Source: Cannabis sativa (lineage: Eukaryota > Streptophyta > Magnoliopsida > Rosales > Cannabaceae). Taken from it: a stretch of DNA of 64,000 bases. This document shows, in pieces, positions 47,235-58,391 of the stretch. The notes under the pieces were generated by a model. That model was not told the origin of the DNA. It ran no database searches and saw only the letters and a list, made by a program, of their open reading frames with translations. Every line of letters starts with the position of its first letter. The first letter of the stretch is position 1. Position numbers and translations under genes: made by a program. The stretch is taken from assembly GCF_029168945.1 (NCBI RefSeq), contig NC_083601.1:16582160-16646159 (forward strand). The letters are read 5' to 3'.

Positions 47235-50200
47235 ATTTGTGTGTATTATAAATATATTATTTAAATGGTTTAGGGAAAATTAAAAAAAAAAAAAAAATTA
47301 ATGTATGGTATAATATAAATGTGTGAGGTAAAATATAAAAAATAGAATTTTAATTAGTTATTTTAAATGAGTGCTCATTTTTATTGATTATATTTAATGT
47401 GTAACTGCAACATATAAAATATTTGATTAGGTTCTGATTTAATTATATTGCGACTAATAAGAAGTTCTATTTTAATGTAATTTTTTTTTTTGGGTAGTGT
47501 GCATATATTATCTAATATGAAAGTTCATTTATAGCTCGAGAATGTTTGTCTCTCTGAAATATATATATAGACTCTCCACATACACATGAATCATTCAAAC
47601 ATGAATCATTCAATATGTTTTATAGTAAGAAAACAGTAAGTAATACTAAAAGCATATTGCGTGGAGAGATGGGTAGGGTTAGAAATTAAAAAAATATATA
47701 GGATCTCTATGTATATATCTCTTTGGTTTGTATATAATATATTGCCAAAAGTCAATTAATGCCATGTGCAGGCAAGGGACAAATTAATTTTGCACCCAAA
47801 GTCTCTCCACCGCCGTTCCTTATATATATATCGATCATATCATATTTACATTTATATTATTTATTATTTGAATATATTATCACTAGATTCTTCATGCAAT
47901 GATCATTACATTCTATACATGCAATATTTTGTATGGCTTCCCATACGTAGGGCTAATTCAGACAAAAGTAAAGATTAACCTAATTGAATTTTATATAGGT
48001 ACAAAATCATCACTCTCTAATTAAGCATTCTGCAAAATATTGTAGTATAATATGTATCAAAAGTTTGCGTTTCAGTCTCAAATTAATTAGTATATGAAGT
48101 ATATATTGGATTAAGTTATATTTTAGGAATATTAATTAATAATGCAACATATAACATATTAAGACACTACACTAAAAACACAATTTGGACTAATATATCA
48201 ATCAGTTAATTAACGTTGTTGACTGGCAATTGACTAGATGGGTATTATAGGTGGTAATTATTGTACTAAATTGTGTTATTAGCGTCAGTTCTATAATTCC
48301 AACGCAAAGTGACGTGTTGTAGTTTAATGTTAGATTTTTTTTTATTAAAAATTACAATGTTAATTTCATATTTTTTTAAACAATGTGATAATTAGATATT
48401 TGGTTAAAGTTAGATAATGTTTTAATTTTTCTTTTTTGTAATTAAGGTATTTTATTCTTTTTATATTTTATTTTATACATATGATTTCCAAATCGTATGG
48501 CCCTTTCTTTGAGAGATAACTATCGTTACATTTTGTATTGAGTTCCCAAGTGGACATTTTAGGTCCACACGGTTTAATTTATTTTGTTCTCTACTGAACT
48601 ACTCCATTAATTAACTTTTTATATATAAATATATATACGTTATGTATGTAATATGAGTGAATATATATACTAAGTAGATATGATCACATGATATATTTAT
48701 ATAAAACATTTATATTTTAGAATAAACTATGATTTGAATTTAATTATTTAATCTCACATTACAATTTTTAACATATAGTATACTGCTTGTGGATCAAAAT
48801 AGAAACCGTGAACATTTGAACTTTTTTACAGATTAGAACTGTCTACTTGAAATTCCTTCAAAAAAAAAAAAAAAAGAACTGTGTACTTGAATTGGTGTTT
48901 TGGAGGTATAGCCTTAACTCGAGTAAGAATTGCCGTGGTTTATTTATTGGCTCATAGTACTATCTCCCAGCTGGATATTCATAATATGACCAACAAAATT
49001 AATTTGCAAAATGAAATAAAATTCAAAATTTCAAATTTAAAACTATTTAACAAATACAAACAAATTGGGGCACCAAAGATAACGTAAATGTATACATTAT
49101 AGGATATATGTATATAAATAAATAGGAATATACATATATATAACCCAACAATTGGCCAACAATCAAATTAATTTTTCTTCAACCTATATACTATATAGAT
49201 ATATATATAATATTTATTTTTGTCCTTCTATCTTGCTCTGCAAAAGAAAAACATAGAGTTTTACCCATTTTCTATCCAGGTCCTCGTGACTTTTGTCCTT
49301 GGTATATATTAAAATATATATATGCCCCATAATTGACAGAGATTTTTTTCATATGCATATTTTATTTTTAGCATATACTTTTATAATGAATTTTCATTCC
49401 AGTATCATTTCTTATTTATTTTTATTATTATTATTATTTTTAAAGAAATTGGTCTTATTAAAACTTCCAAAGTAAATCCACTAGGAAAAATCTTAGGAAT
49501 AAGAATAGTGTCAAAAAATATTGATATAAAATATGTACCCGTTTAAATCAGGTCATGTAGTGACTATCTAAAAATAAAGCAAGCTTAATTAGCTAATGCA
49601 TGAGTCACACTAGTAATTCTAAGACAAATATATATATATATATTTATATATGAACAAAAGAAATGATATCAAACTATTACAACAATTAATAATATCTCTA
49701 ATGAAGCACCCAAGATAAGAGTGATCAATTATACATTGGATCTGCAACTGGTTTTGGTTGCCTTAGCTATAGCTGTTCTTGCAAGCATGGGATTAATTTT
49801 GCCTTCATTTGAGGGGTATATATAATTGTGCACAATTATCATTTCTTAATTTAAGTGTCTCTGAAATAGTAAAATAAAAGAATTTATAGTTTACAAATTA
49901 TATTTAGCTCCTAATAACAGCTAACAGATATTTAGTTGTAATAAACTAATGAAAATTGATTATATGGTCGTCATTGATTGACATATATGGCCCACAAAAT
50001 CTTGATTTAAAGTGTCTAGAAAATTTTGAATTTACCTCTTATCAAATCATCATGAGTTTGAGTAATAATATATATGTATCGTCACAAAGCCAAAAGGTAA
50101 ATCACTAAAAGAAAGCATATCCACTCTCATTAATTGACATGAATAAATACACACCACAATTAGACTTCGTCATGATTTGCATAATTTGATATATATTAAC

Positions 50201-52920
50201 TAACTCTCTTACCATTTTTAGGTAAAGATGATTTTACCATTGAATTTACGTTGACTAAAAAGATAAAAAGAAAATAAAAATAAGGTGTATATATATTTAG
50301 CAATTTCATAATATTCAATTTAAAATTAATTTTAAAATATTATGAGTATTAATTTCTTTTCTTTTTTTTTTCTTCTTTTGGGAATTTTATGTTAAGTGAT
50401 GATGGATAGGGGAAAATAGCTAGTTAGAGAAAAGGGTAAATGAGTAATTTTCGTAATATTATTTTAGAAGAGTAGTAATATTGTTGATCATAATTCAGTT
50501 TTGTCTTCTTCTTTTTTAGGGTCTTAAATTTGCTGCTCATTTGATTCATAATTCCCTAGAAGAAAAAGTCATCATCTGATCGAATATTTGTGTACACTAT
50601 CTAATGGTCTAGATCGATATATTGGGTGGTTAGAAATCTATACCACCACCACTCTACTGATCACTTACCATACATTTTTTTTCAAAAAAAAAAAAAAATA
50701 ATGTAATTTTTATTTTAGGGAATGTACAATACAATTTAACAAAAGTGCTTTTATGAGTTTTGTTTTTTTAGAGGAAAAAAATAGTAGTAACAGTAACGGC
50801 GCAAAAATATCTGACTACACATATATAACATATATAACAGAATTTCGTACCTTAATAGTTGAGACCAGATATAGACATGTGGACGACCAAAGACGACTAG
50901 GATAGCAATCACTTCTTATAATTAAAAAAAAAAAAAAAAAAAACCGAGGTTTTTTGGCTTTTAAAATATAAAAATATATTATTTTCTATAAAACTAATTG
51001 ATAAAATATATTTATTATTTACGATGATGAGTGAAGCTACGTGTACAAGTTATTATTCACTTGTGATTGTAGGGGCTAGAAACATGGATTAGGACGTTAT
51101 GAAAAATAATCATGTAAAGAATTTGTCACTTATATATTTGTGTCCAAAAACAGGTACTTTTCGAATTGGTGATCTTGCAAATCTCTCAAAATATACTTAA
51201 TTGTATATATATATCTATCTGTTTCGTCTATCAATGTGGTAGTGGCCTGCCCAAGTTGCCTCTTCCCTCTCTCCAAGTTATATATATTTTCATGTAATAA
51301 ATAATCAACAATAACAACAATTATGTTATACATTTATAATACAAACATTCTAGGGTATGACCTTTGATCGAGATATTTATACGATAGGTTTGTTTTCTTC
51401 TACCTAGCTAGTTCTAGTGACTAGGTAATTAAGAATTATATATATTATTGTTATTTTTAGCCATTCATTTATTATTAAATATGTGATTGTGCTTGAGAAT
51501 TGTGGTATGAAAAACAATAAATTAATTAAAAAAATATATTATATTACTTGTCCAAATATTACACAACATGATCCCCTTCTTCATTCTTGACTCGTTATCA
51601 TCCACGATTTGCTTTTCGGAAGCAAGAATATAAAATTATTAGAATTAATTAGTTTGTTTTTTCTTTTTTTTTTAAGAGTATTTGGTTCAATCCTTGGTTA
51701 TCCCAATTCTTAATACCCTCACCACTAGTCCAATTAGAATAATTTTATTAGTAAATTTTCAATACAAAAAAGAAAATAGTCCAATTCAAGCAAAGTTTAA
51801 AAGTTCAAAGATAATTCTTTTAATGGGTTGGTAAACCTTTTGATAAAATCAAATATGTATAACACATGACTTAAAAGTCCTATACGATTGTTTTCTGTTT
51901 TTGGCAAATCCTTTATAATTTTTTAATGGAAAGAGTTGCAGGCATTTAACGTAGTTAAAGTCTTCTCTTCAAGTTAGTTACTTGCTGAAATGATTATATG
52001 ATGACAGTATTTTATGGTGGCTTGTGAGAATTTCATATATATTTTCAGATATAGTTGTAAATAGGTACATGCATGTTGTGCCTGTTTGGCTTATATTTTA
52101 AAAAGTATGTAATAATATAGGTCGTGTCGTGTTGATCGGCACATAAAAAAATATAAAAAAAAAATATAAATCTTGCCACAGGACTAGCCTGGGCCATTAC
52201 ACAAGACTTCATATAAAGGAAAGCATATAATAAATTTAGGTGGCATCTTAGATTTTTTTTATATTCTATTTTTAAAATTTTGTAAAGCTTTTCTATTTTG
52301 TTTAGAAAATAACTACAAAAATACATGAACTAAATATCCCACATTATCTATAAATGATGTAGACATCATTTATGTAGCTTATAAATATTATTCTTTTTAT
52401 GTCATATTAATTCATTCAAAAGTATTTTTGTTTATGGGTGGTTGATTAATTTCTTACTCTATGAATTTTTATTATTTTATTTTTAAAATTTTAAAATTTT
52501 TTTTATCTTTCATCTAATATATATTTCATTATTTATATTTTTAAAAGTAATTATTTAATAAATATTTGTTTTATACGTTTTTTATATTTGATGTAATATA
52601 TAATAATAATATACAATTTAAGTTAATTTTATTTTAAGATTTTTTATATATAATTCTATATTTTTATTAGTCCAAAAAAATTCGAACTAAATTATTTTAA
52701 ATGAAATTAAACATTATTGTTTTTCTCAATATATAAAGAAAAATATAAATCAAATGAGATGTCATGAACATATTCTTACTATTTATCTATTAAAATTCTA
52801 TCTATTTTATAATATTTCCTCTAAGTAATATATATATATATATTTTGTAATAGTTTCACATTGTTTACAAACTATGTGAGTATTATACTTATTAACTACA
52901 AGTAAACATAATATATATTA
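47235..52920. other. Long AT-rich intergenic region
   Basis: No coding frame with recognisable content. A short inverted repeat, AACACAATTT / AAATTGTGTT, at about 48177-48282, preceded by CACTACAC, might be a small decayed transposon. Otherwise there are microsatellites and homopolymer runs. The frames of 60-93 codons here look like chance. Confidence 0.5.
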
Positions 52921-53344
52921 TAGGAAAATTCTACAATGCACACCCTTAAAATGGATATATTGATGCACCCCTATCTGTTTTCACATCCGAAATAATTTTT
53001 TGGTCAAATTTTTTCTCATAGTCATGTACGTTATAGTTATTTAAGACAACCTGCAAAATTTTAAGAAATTCAGAAAAGTTTAACACGCCGAAAACTACGT
53101 TCAAACAGTGTGTTGCACGCATGACTATTTTATTTTATACGCGTGTAAAATAGACTGTTTGAACATTGTTTTCTATATTGTAAATTATTCCGAATTTTTT
53201 AAAATTTCGTAGGATATCTTAAATAGATATAACGTACATGAATATGCAAAAAAAAAAAACTAAAAAAATTCTTCTAGATGCCGAAACAAGTTAATGCTGC
53301 ATCAATACATCTATTTTAAGGGGGTGCATTGTAGAATCACCCTA
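52921..53344. mobile_element. Long-hairpin MITE (424 bp)
   Basis: Inverted ends TAGG....TTCTACAATGCAC and, inverted at the right, TAGGGTGATTCTACAATGCAC. The pairing continues inward past TTGATGCA and through AACGTACATGA near the centre, so the unit could fold into one imperfect hairpin. A 5-bp TATTA flanks both sides (52916-52920, 53345-53349), though in AT-rich DNA this could be chance. No transposase frame. Confidence 0.8.
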
Positions 53345-53563
53345 TATTATATTTCATTAAAAAATACTATATTTCTTCATTCACACCGATTTGTCCAAAA
53401 ATTAACATTGTTTCTCTTTGTAGAGGCAATTGAATACCTATTTATATATAAATATATATTCAATTGATCAACTTTATATAAATATCTAAAAATTAATTTT
53501 CTTTTCTATAGATTTGATTATTTTTATTTCATAATTACTTTGAATATGTATTTTAATTAGTTA

Positions 53564-54345
53564 TGTACTTACACTTGGAGTAAGTGTTATGTTCTTTCCA
53601 GGACATTAGTAAAGTATACTAGTTTCGAATGTATGGAATATACATCGGGTTGAAGTCACACGACTGTCATGTAAGTTAAGATATTACAAACTTACCGTTA
53701 TACATATCTTTCCAAGTCAATATCAGTAGTTGATCTTAAGATTAAAAGAATCTAAATCCTGATATGCTTAGGCTCAACTCATGAGGGTTATTCATGTTCT
53801 TTAATTTATTAGTTAAGCCTACTTTTAGGTCAGGGTGATACATATCTTTCCAAGTCAATATGTATTTTGCCCCTTAAAACACTTAGCTACCTGTAAATGG
53901 TGTTTAGTGATCTAATAATTAGTCAGTTAAACAAGAGCTCATCCATTTACTTCTATTTGCTAAGCTCGAAGGGAATCATCACTTGACTTCTATACACCAG
54001 TAGAAGTTATAGATTCCATATTTATGTGCAGCACTCCCGCTCAATCATACTATCATGTTCCTAAAATATACGTATCACCCTGACCTAAAAGTAGGCTTAA
54101 CTAATAAATCAAAGAACATGAATAGCACTCATGAGTTGAGCCTAAGCATATCAGGATTTAGATTCTTTTAATCTTAAGATCAACTACTGATATTGACTTG
54201 GAAAGATATGTATAACGGTAAGTTTGTAATATCTTAACTTAGTTGCAATATCGGTCCAGTCCAATGTATACTCCATACATTCAAAACTAGTATACTTTAC
54301 TAATGTCCTGGAAAGAACATAACACTTACTCCAAGTGTAAGTACA
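53564..54345. repeat. Fold-back inverted duplication of Copia LTR sequence with filler DNA
   Basis: The plus-strand arm 53564-53838 is the inverse of 54062-54345 in the adjoining minus-strand LTR, with about 220 bp between. The left arm contains a 31-bp foreign segment (53644-53674) in place of about 26 bp of LTR. The join to the minus-strand LTR carries a 23-bp copy of nearby sequence (53839-53861, source 53701-53723). Confidence 0.88.
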
Positions 54346-54627
54346 CATCATCGCTGATTATCACATTAGTGTAAATCCAATAACACTGATGAAACAGGGA
54401 CCAAGTCTTTTGATTCATATGATCACAATCACATTCCACTGTGTTGACGATACTGTAATTGTGAATAAACATATGATCTGGATTTAACTGATTTTGTGTG
54501 TGTGAATGTAATAAACATATTAAACCATTAGCATGTAAAATTCATGCAAACATCAATCACTTCAAATTTCTTATATTGATAACTAATTAGATTGTAAAGA
54601 GTTTTATTTAGGGCATAAAACCCAACA
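53862..54627 (-). repeat. Element C, 3' LTR, truncated
   Basis: Homologous to about 62700-63465 of the 5' LTR. The remaining 1.1 kb or so is missing and is replaced by the fold-back arm. It ends GGGCATAAAACCCAACA; AACTCCCACTTGC, the inverse of the polypurine stretch, follows. Confidence 0.88.
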
Positions 54628-56464
54628 AACTCCCACTTGCACTAACATAAAACAAACTGTGCAAATAGGTCAATCTGATGTCTTGATCTTCAGATCAAGT
54701 GTAGTATATTTGAATCCACCCAAACTTCTGGAACTAGTTCATAAATACTCTTATGAAACATCCTTTATAATATGCTTTACTCATCAAGGGATACTGAAAT
54801 CTTTACTGTTTTAAAAGTACATCTGAATTAACAGAAGACATATCTCTCATATTTTAAAATATGTAATTGAGATAATACAGTGTAGACTTTTTTTCAGTGA
54901 TATAACTTTCTTGGATTTTCGAATATACAAAGTTATAATTCTTCTCTGGTAGAGCTTGAATTATTATACAATAATTTCTCCATCCCCAAAGTAAGCACCA
55001 TCTCATAGAAATCGAAATGAGTTGGTGAGACACAAGGAAAACTGATACACAGTTCCTTAATATCTAACATATAGATCACTTTCCTAAATCTTTCTTGAAT
55101 ATCTTCTAATGTTCCCTATTTGATTACATCTCAGATAGCTCCCACTCAATAGCAGATGTCTGGTTAAATAATACTTTTAACCTCTGATTGTTTGGAGAGT
55201 TATCTAGTTGTGACTTTTGTATTAGTCTGAAACTTTAAGTTAAGACTAAGCCATCAACATCGCAGACTAGTACTTGAAGTGAAAAATACATGCCAGAGAT
55301 AAAGTAATCAAAATTAAGATACCATAAAATTTTATGAGAATTAAGAATTCTTGGTTCAAGTCATTCGAATGGACTGAACTAGAGTTCTTTATCTTATTCT
55401 CATAATTATGATAAGCTATTCCTATCCATGTGAATGGTTAGATTTGCTTTTCAGTAATGTTCTTAAGTATCTATCACAAATATCAACCTGATGAAGATGG
55501 GTATAGAACTTTAAAATTCTCCCACTCAATTAAGGTAGTGTGAAACTTTTCCAAAGAACTTTCATAGGCATCAAACTTTTACTTACAACAGTAAAATCGA
55601 AATGGAACATACAATCAAGATCAAGAATTTATATATTGATAACAGCTAACTCATTATATTACTTCCATGTTTAAAGAAAAATATGTGTCATATAGGGAAT
55701 TGTGGAATAGACTCCACCCCTAAAAATATACATATAGGGTACATGTGGATAACCTCCACCCCTAAGTATATAGAGATTATGATCCACCCCTAAAGGTTGT
55801 AAAGATCATGATACTCTAAGTGTGATAGAGTTTATGTGGAGTTGAATACTATCCAGAGTTCATTAGATATAAAAGATCGTTGAACTGCATAGTTTTCTTA
55901 ACTTTTCTCCACCCTTATCAGATCAAAAGATCCTTTTATTAAACAAATTCCTAATAATTGTATTAGAATTAACAATTATTAATAAACATAGAAATAGTTT
56001 CTAGTGTTTATTTAATATAACTCTATGAAGAGTTGTAAATATTATAGAATTTGCATCAATAATAAAAATACTTACACATACAAACATGTAAATATAATGT
56101 GGTAATAGTTGATGAAGATAAAATAAATGAAGCTCAATCTCATAATTTGCAATATTGAATTTCGAAAATAAAAGAATACTTTATTAATAAAATAAAATAA
56201 AAAAAGTATTGCAACAATATGAGAAAAACAGGGACAAATATCCCTAACTAAAATTTGAAATCCAAATTGTCTTTAAACTAAAACAATTAATTCAAAAAAA
56301 AAAATTGAAGAGCTTCATCTTCATCTGGACGATTTCACCCTTGGTCCAGCTTTTCGATCCAACTCATCTGAGTTCAAGTAGCTTGGCCTATAAGAAGAAG
56401 GAAACAAATAAACAAAGTTAGTCCAGAGTCATAAATCCAATTGGATAACAATTCACTGAAACTC
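54628..56464 (-). other. Element C, 3' internal region without pol
   Basis: In part similar to the 3' internal regions of P and M, for example the CTCCACCCCTAA motifs at 55720-55800. It has no open frame of note. Confidence 0.6.
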
Positions 56465-57331
56465 TTAAAGTTTATAAATAGAAATACCTTGTTTCTTTGC
56501 AAGAAGTTTAGGACCCTGGGGTTTCCAATGACCTTTTTCATTGCAGTAGAAACACTTTCCTTTAAGTGTAGCATCACCAGAAGGAGCAGCCGTTTTATTC
56601 TTCATGGCTTTTGTTCGCTTCTTGGTGTTCTTCCACTTCTTCTTCGATTTGGGCTTCGAAGCAGAGGCAACATTTGCTTCAGGTTTCATCGTCCCATTAC
56701 CATTCCCAGGATTATGAGGTTTACTCCCTTTCTTCTTGGGTCCTCCAATCAAATTTTCATAAGTTTGAAGGTCATTGACTAATTCATGAAAGTCAATTTC
56801 CTTCTTATTCATGACATAATTTGATGTATATGGTAGAAATGTTGGAGTTAGGCTATTCAAGATAAGACTTACTTGAGTAGCACTGTCCATTTCAGCACCA
56901 TGATCCTGGGCTTCTTGGAAATAACTTGACATAAGGAGAACATGGTCACGCACGTTTTGATGAGGTTCCATCCGTGCATTAATGTACTTCTTAGTCACGT
57001 CAAAGCGTGACTGAAGTGATGCCTTACCGAATAGCTCATTTAACTTCGTCATAACTTCACCAGCCTTCTCGGTTTTAGAAAATTGAGTTTTGAGGGTGTC
57101 AACCATGCTAGAAAGCATAAAGTATAGAGCTTTGTCATTTGCTTTTTGCCAACGCTCATACTTTTCTTTCACAGCTTTAGAAGCATGGTCCCCAGGCACT
57201 TCAGGTGACGGCTCGGTTAAAACAAACAAGGCACTTTCTCCTATGAGAGCAATATTAATGTTCTCATTCCACTTATTAAAGTTAGATCCATTCAGCTTGT
57301 TTTCAGTCAACAGTGATAACATGGGATTCAT
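56465..57331 (-). CDS. Copia-type Gag polyprotein of element C
   Basis: 288 residues, open from ATG to stop. The N-terminal part, LTENKLNGSNFNKWNENI, and the helical region to about residue 200 match the Gag (UBN2/Retrotran_gag type) of plant Copia elements; this part would form the capsid. A Lys-rich, basic linker follows (about 205-258). Near the C terminus is a zinc knuckle, CFYCNEKGHWK, in which the final Cys is lost (GPK where CPK is usual), so zinc and RNA binding are probably weakened. In full-length relatives the frame continues into protease and pol; here it stops soon after the knuckle. An intact capsid region in a pol-less element suggests recent decay or some use of Gag in trans. 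Confidence 0.85.
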   Translation of the reverse strand: MNPMLSLLTENKLNGSNFNKWNENINIALIGESALFVLTEPSPEVPGDHASKAVKEKYERWQKANDKALYFMLSSMVDTLKTQFSKTEKAGEVMTKLNELFGKASLQSRFDVTKKYINARMEPHQNVRDHVLLMSSYFQEAQDHGAEMDSATQVSLILNSLTPTFLPYTSNYVMNKKEIDFHELVNDLQTYENLIGGPKKKGSKPHNPGNGNGTMKPEANVASASKPKSKKKWKNTKKRTKAMKNKTAAPSGDATLKGKCFYCNEKGHWKPQGPKLLAKKQGISIYKL

Positions 57332-57479
57332 TTTGATAATACAGGATACTACAAAATAATAGAAATCAACAAATAGAAATTAATAATGGTTTAATACAAA
57401 ATCAATTCAGAAATTATAAGCACATAGCAATTAGGAATGATATGAGAAAATACTTAAAAAAAATTCAATCCTAAATAAT

Positions 57480-57850
57480 TTCCAAGGTTTTTCAATAAAC
57501 TGATATCAGTGTCTCGTTTAGGCGAGAGTCAAAGTTACCATCTATTGAATAGAGTTGTCAGCTCATCTAAAATGTTAAACATTCTAGCAACCTTTTATTC
57601 GATCAAGATTGGAATCCAGCGTTGTCCCGTTTAGGCGAGAGTCAAGGCTACTCTATCTTATGAGCTACTACCATTGTTTCGCAATTTGCAAGTCAAATAT
57701 GGTCGCCACCATTAGGGTGATCTATACCATATAAAACACTTACAAACTACTTATCTTTCGAGATTAAACGGTGCAAAATTGCTAATGAACGTTCCTCCAT
57801 TAGGGAGGATTACTCACTAAAACAAACGCAGTGTAAAACCCACAATGGAG
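57480..57850 (-). other. Conserved pre-gag block of element C
   Basis: Colinear with 16150-16560 of P read on the opposite strand. The motif CTCGTTTAGGCGAGAGTCA (plus strand) is at about 57513 and its sister CCGTTTAGGCGAGAGTCA at about 57628. TCCTCCATTAGGGAGGATTAC at about 57793 contains a short inverted repeat. It lies about 150 bp upstream of the gag start. Confidence 0.55.
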
Positions 57851-58015
57851 ATCGAATATCTTAATAATAATAAAGCTCATTCTTTAAAACGTATTTTCTT
57901 TATTATTCTAATAAATAAATTCTCATTAAATTCGAAATTTAGAAGGGAAATTTGATTTTTTATGCTTACATTTGGTTAAAAAAATTTTTCTAAACAAATA
58001 ATAATTAATATTTGT

Positions 58016-58391
58016 AAAATATGACAATTTTTATGATATCCCTAAAATACCCCCATTTACATCACCCCATTAACACCATCGGACCACCCATCGGGCTACC
58101 CATCAGACCATCCATCGGGCCATCCCATCGGGCCACCATCGGACCACCCATCGGGCCACCCATCGGACCCATCGGACCACCCATCGGACTACCATCGGAC
58201 CAAATCTGCTACCAATTTTTTTTTTATGTTTTTGTACATACAAAAGTAGCATCAGGTGACCATCGGACCACCATCGGACTACCATCGGACCCCATCGGAC
58301 TACCAATTTTTTTTTTTTTTGCACTAAAAAAAAAGTATGGAAAATTTGAGAGGGGTATTTTTGGATTTTAGATAAAGTGGTCATATATTTT
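58016..58391. mobile_element. MITE-like insertion with CCATCGGACCAC minisatellite
   Basis: Inverted ends AAATATGAC...CCTAAAATACCCC (left) and, inverted, AAATATATGACC...CAAAAATACCCCTC (right). The interior carries two runs of a roughly 12-bp unit close to CCATCGGACCAC (about 58075-58203 and 58247-58305), with variants such as CATCGGGCC. It is absent from the leader of P. The reading frames across it on both strands are products of the repeat. Confidence 0.6.

Noticed and set aside
51660..51720. GGTTCAATCC-like text considered as a tRNA T-arm
   Set aside because: No acceptor or anticodon arm can be built around it.
58021..58384. Open frames on both strands across the CATCGG repeat (116 and 93 codons)
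   Set aside because: They follow from a repeat unit of 12 bp, lie in a MITE-like insert inside a retrotransposon leader, and resemble no protein.
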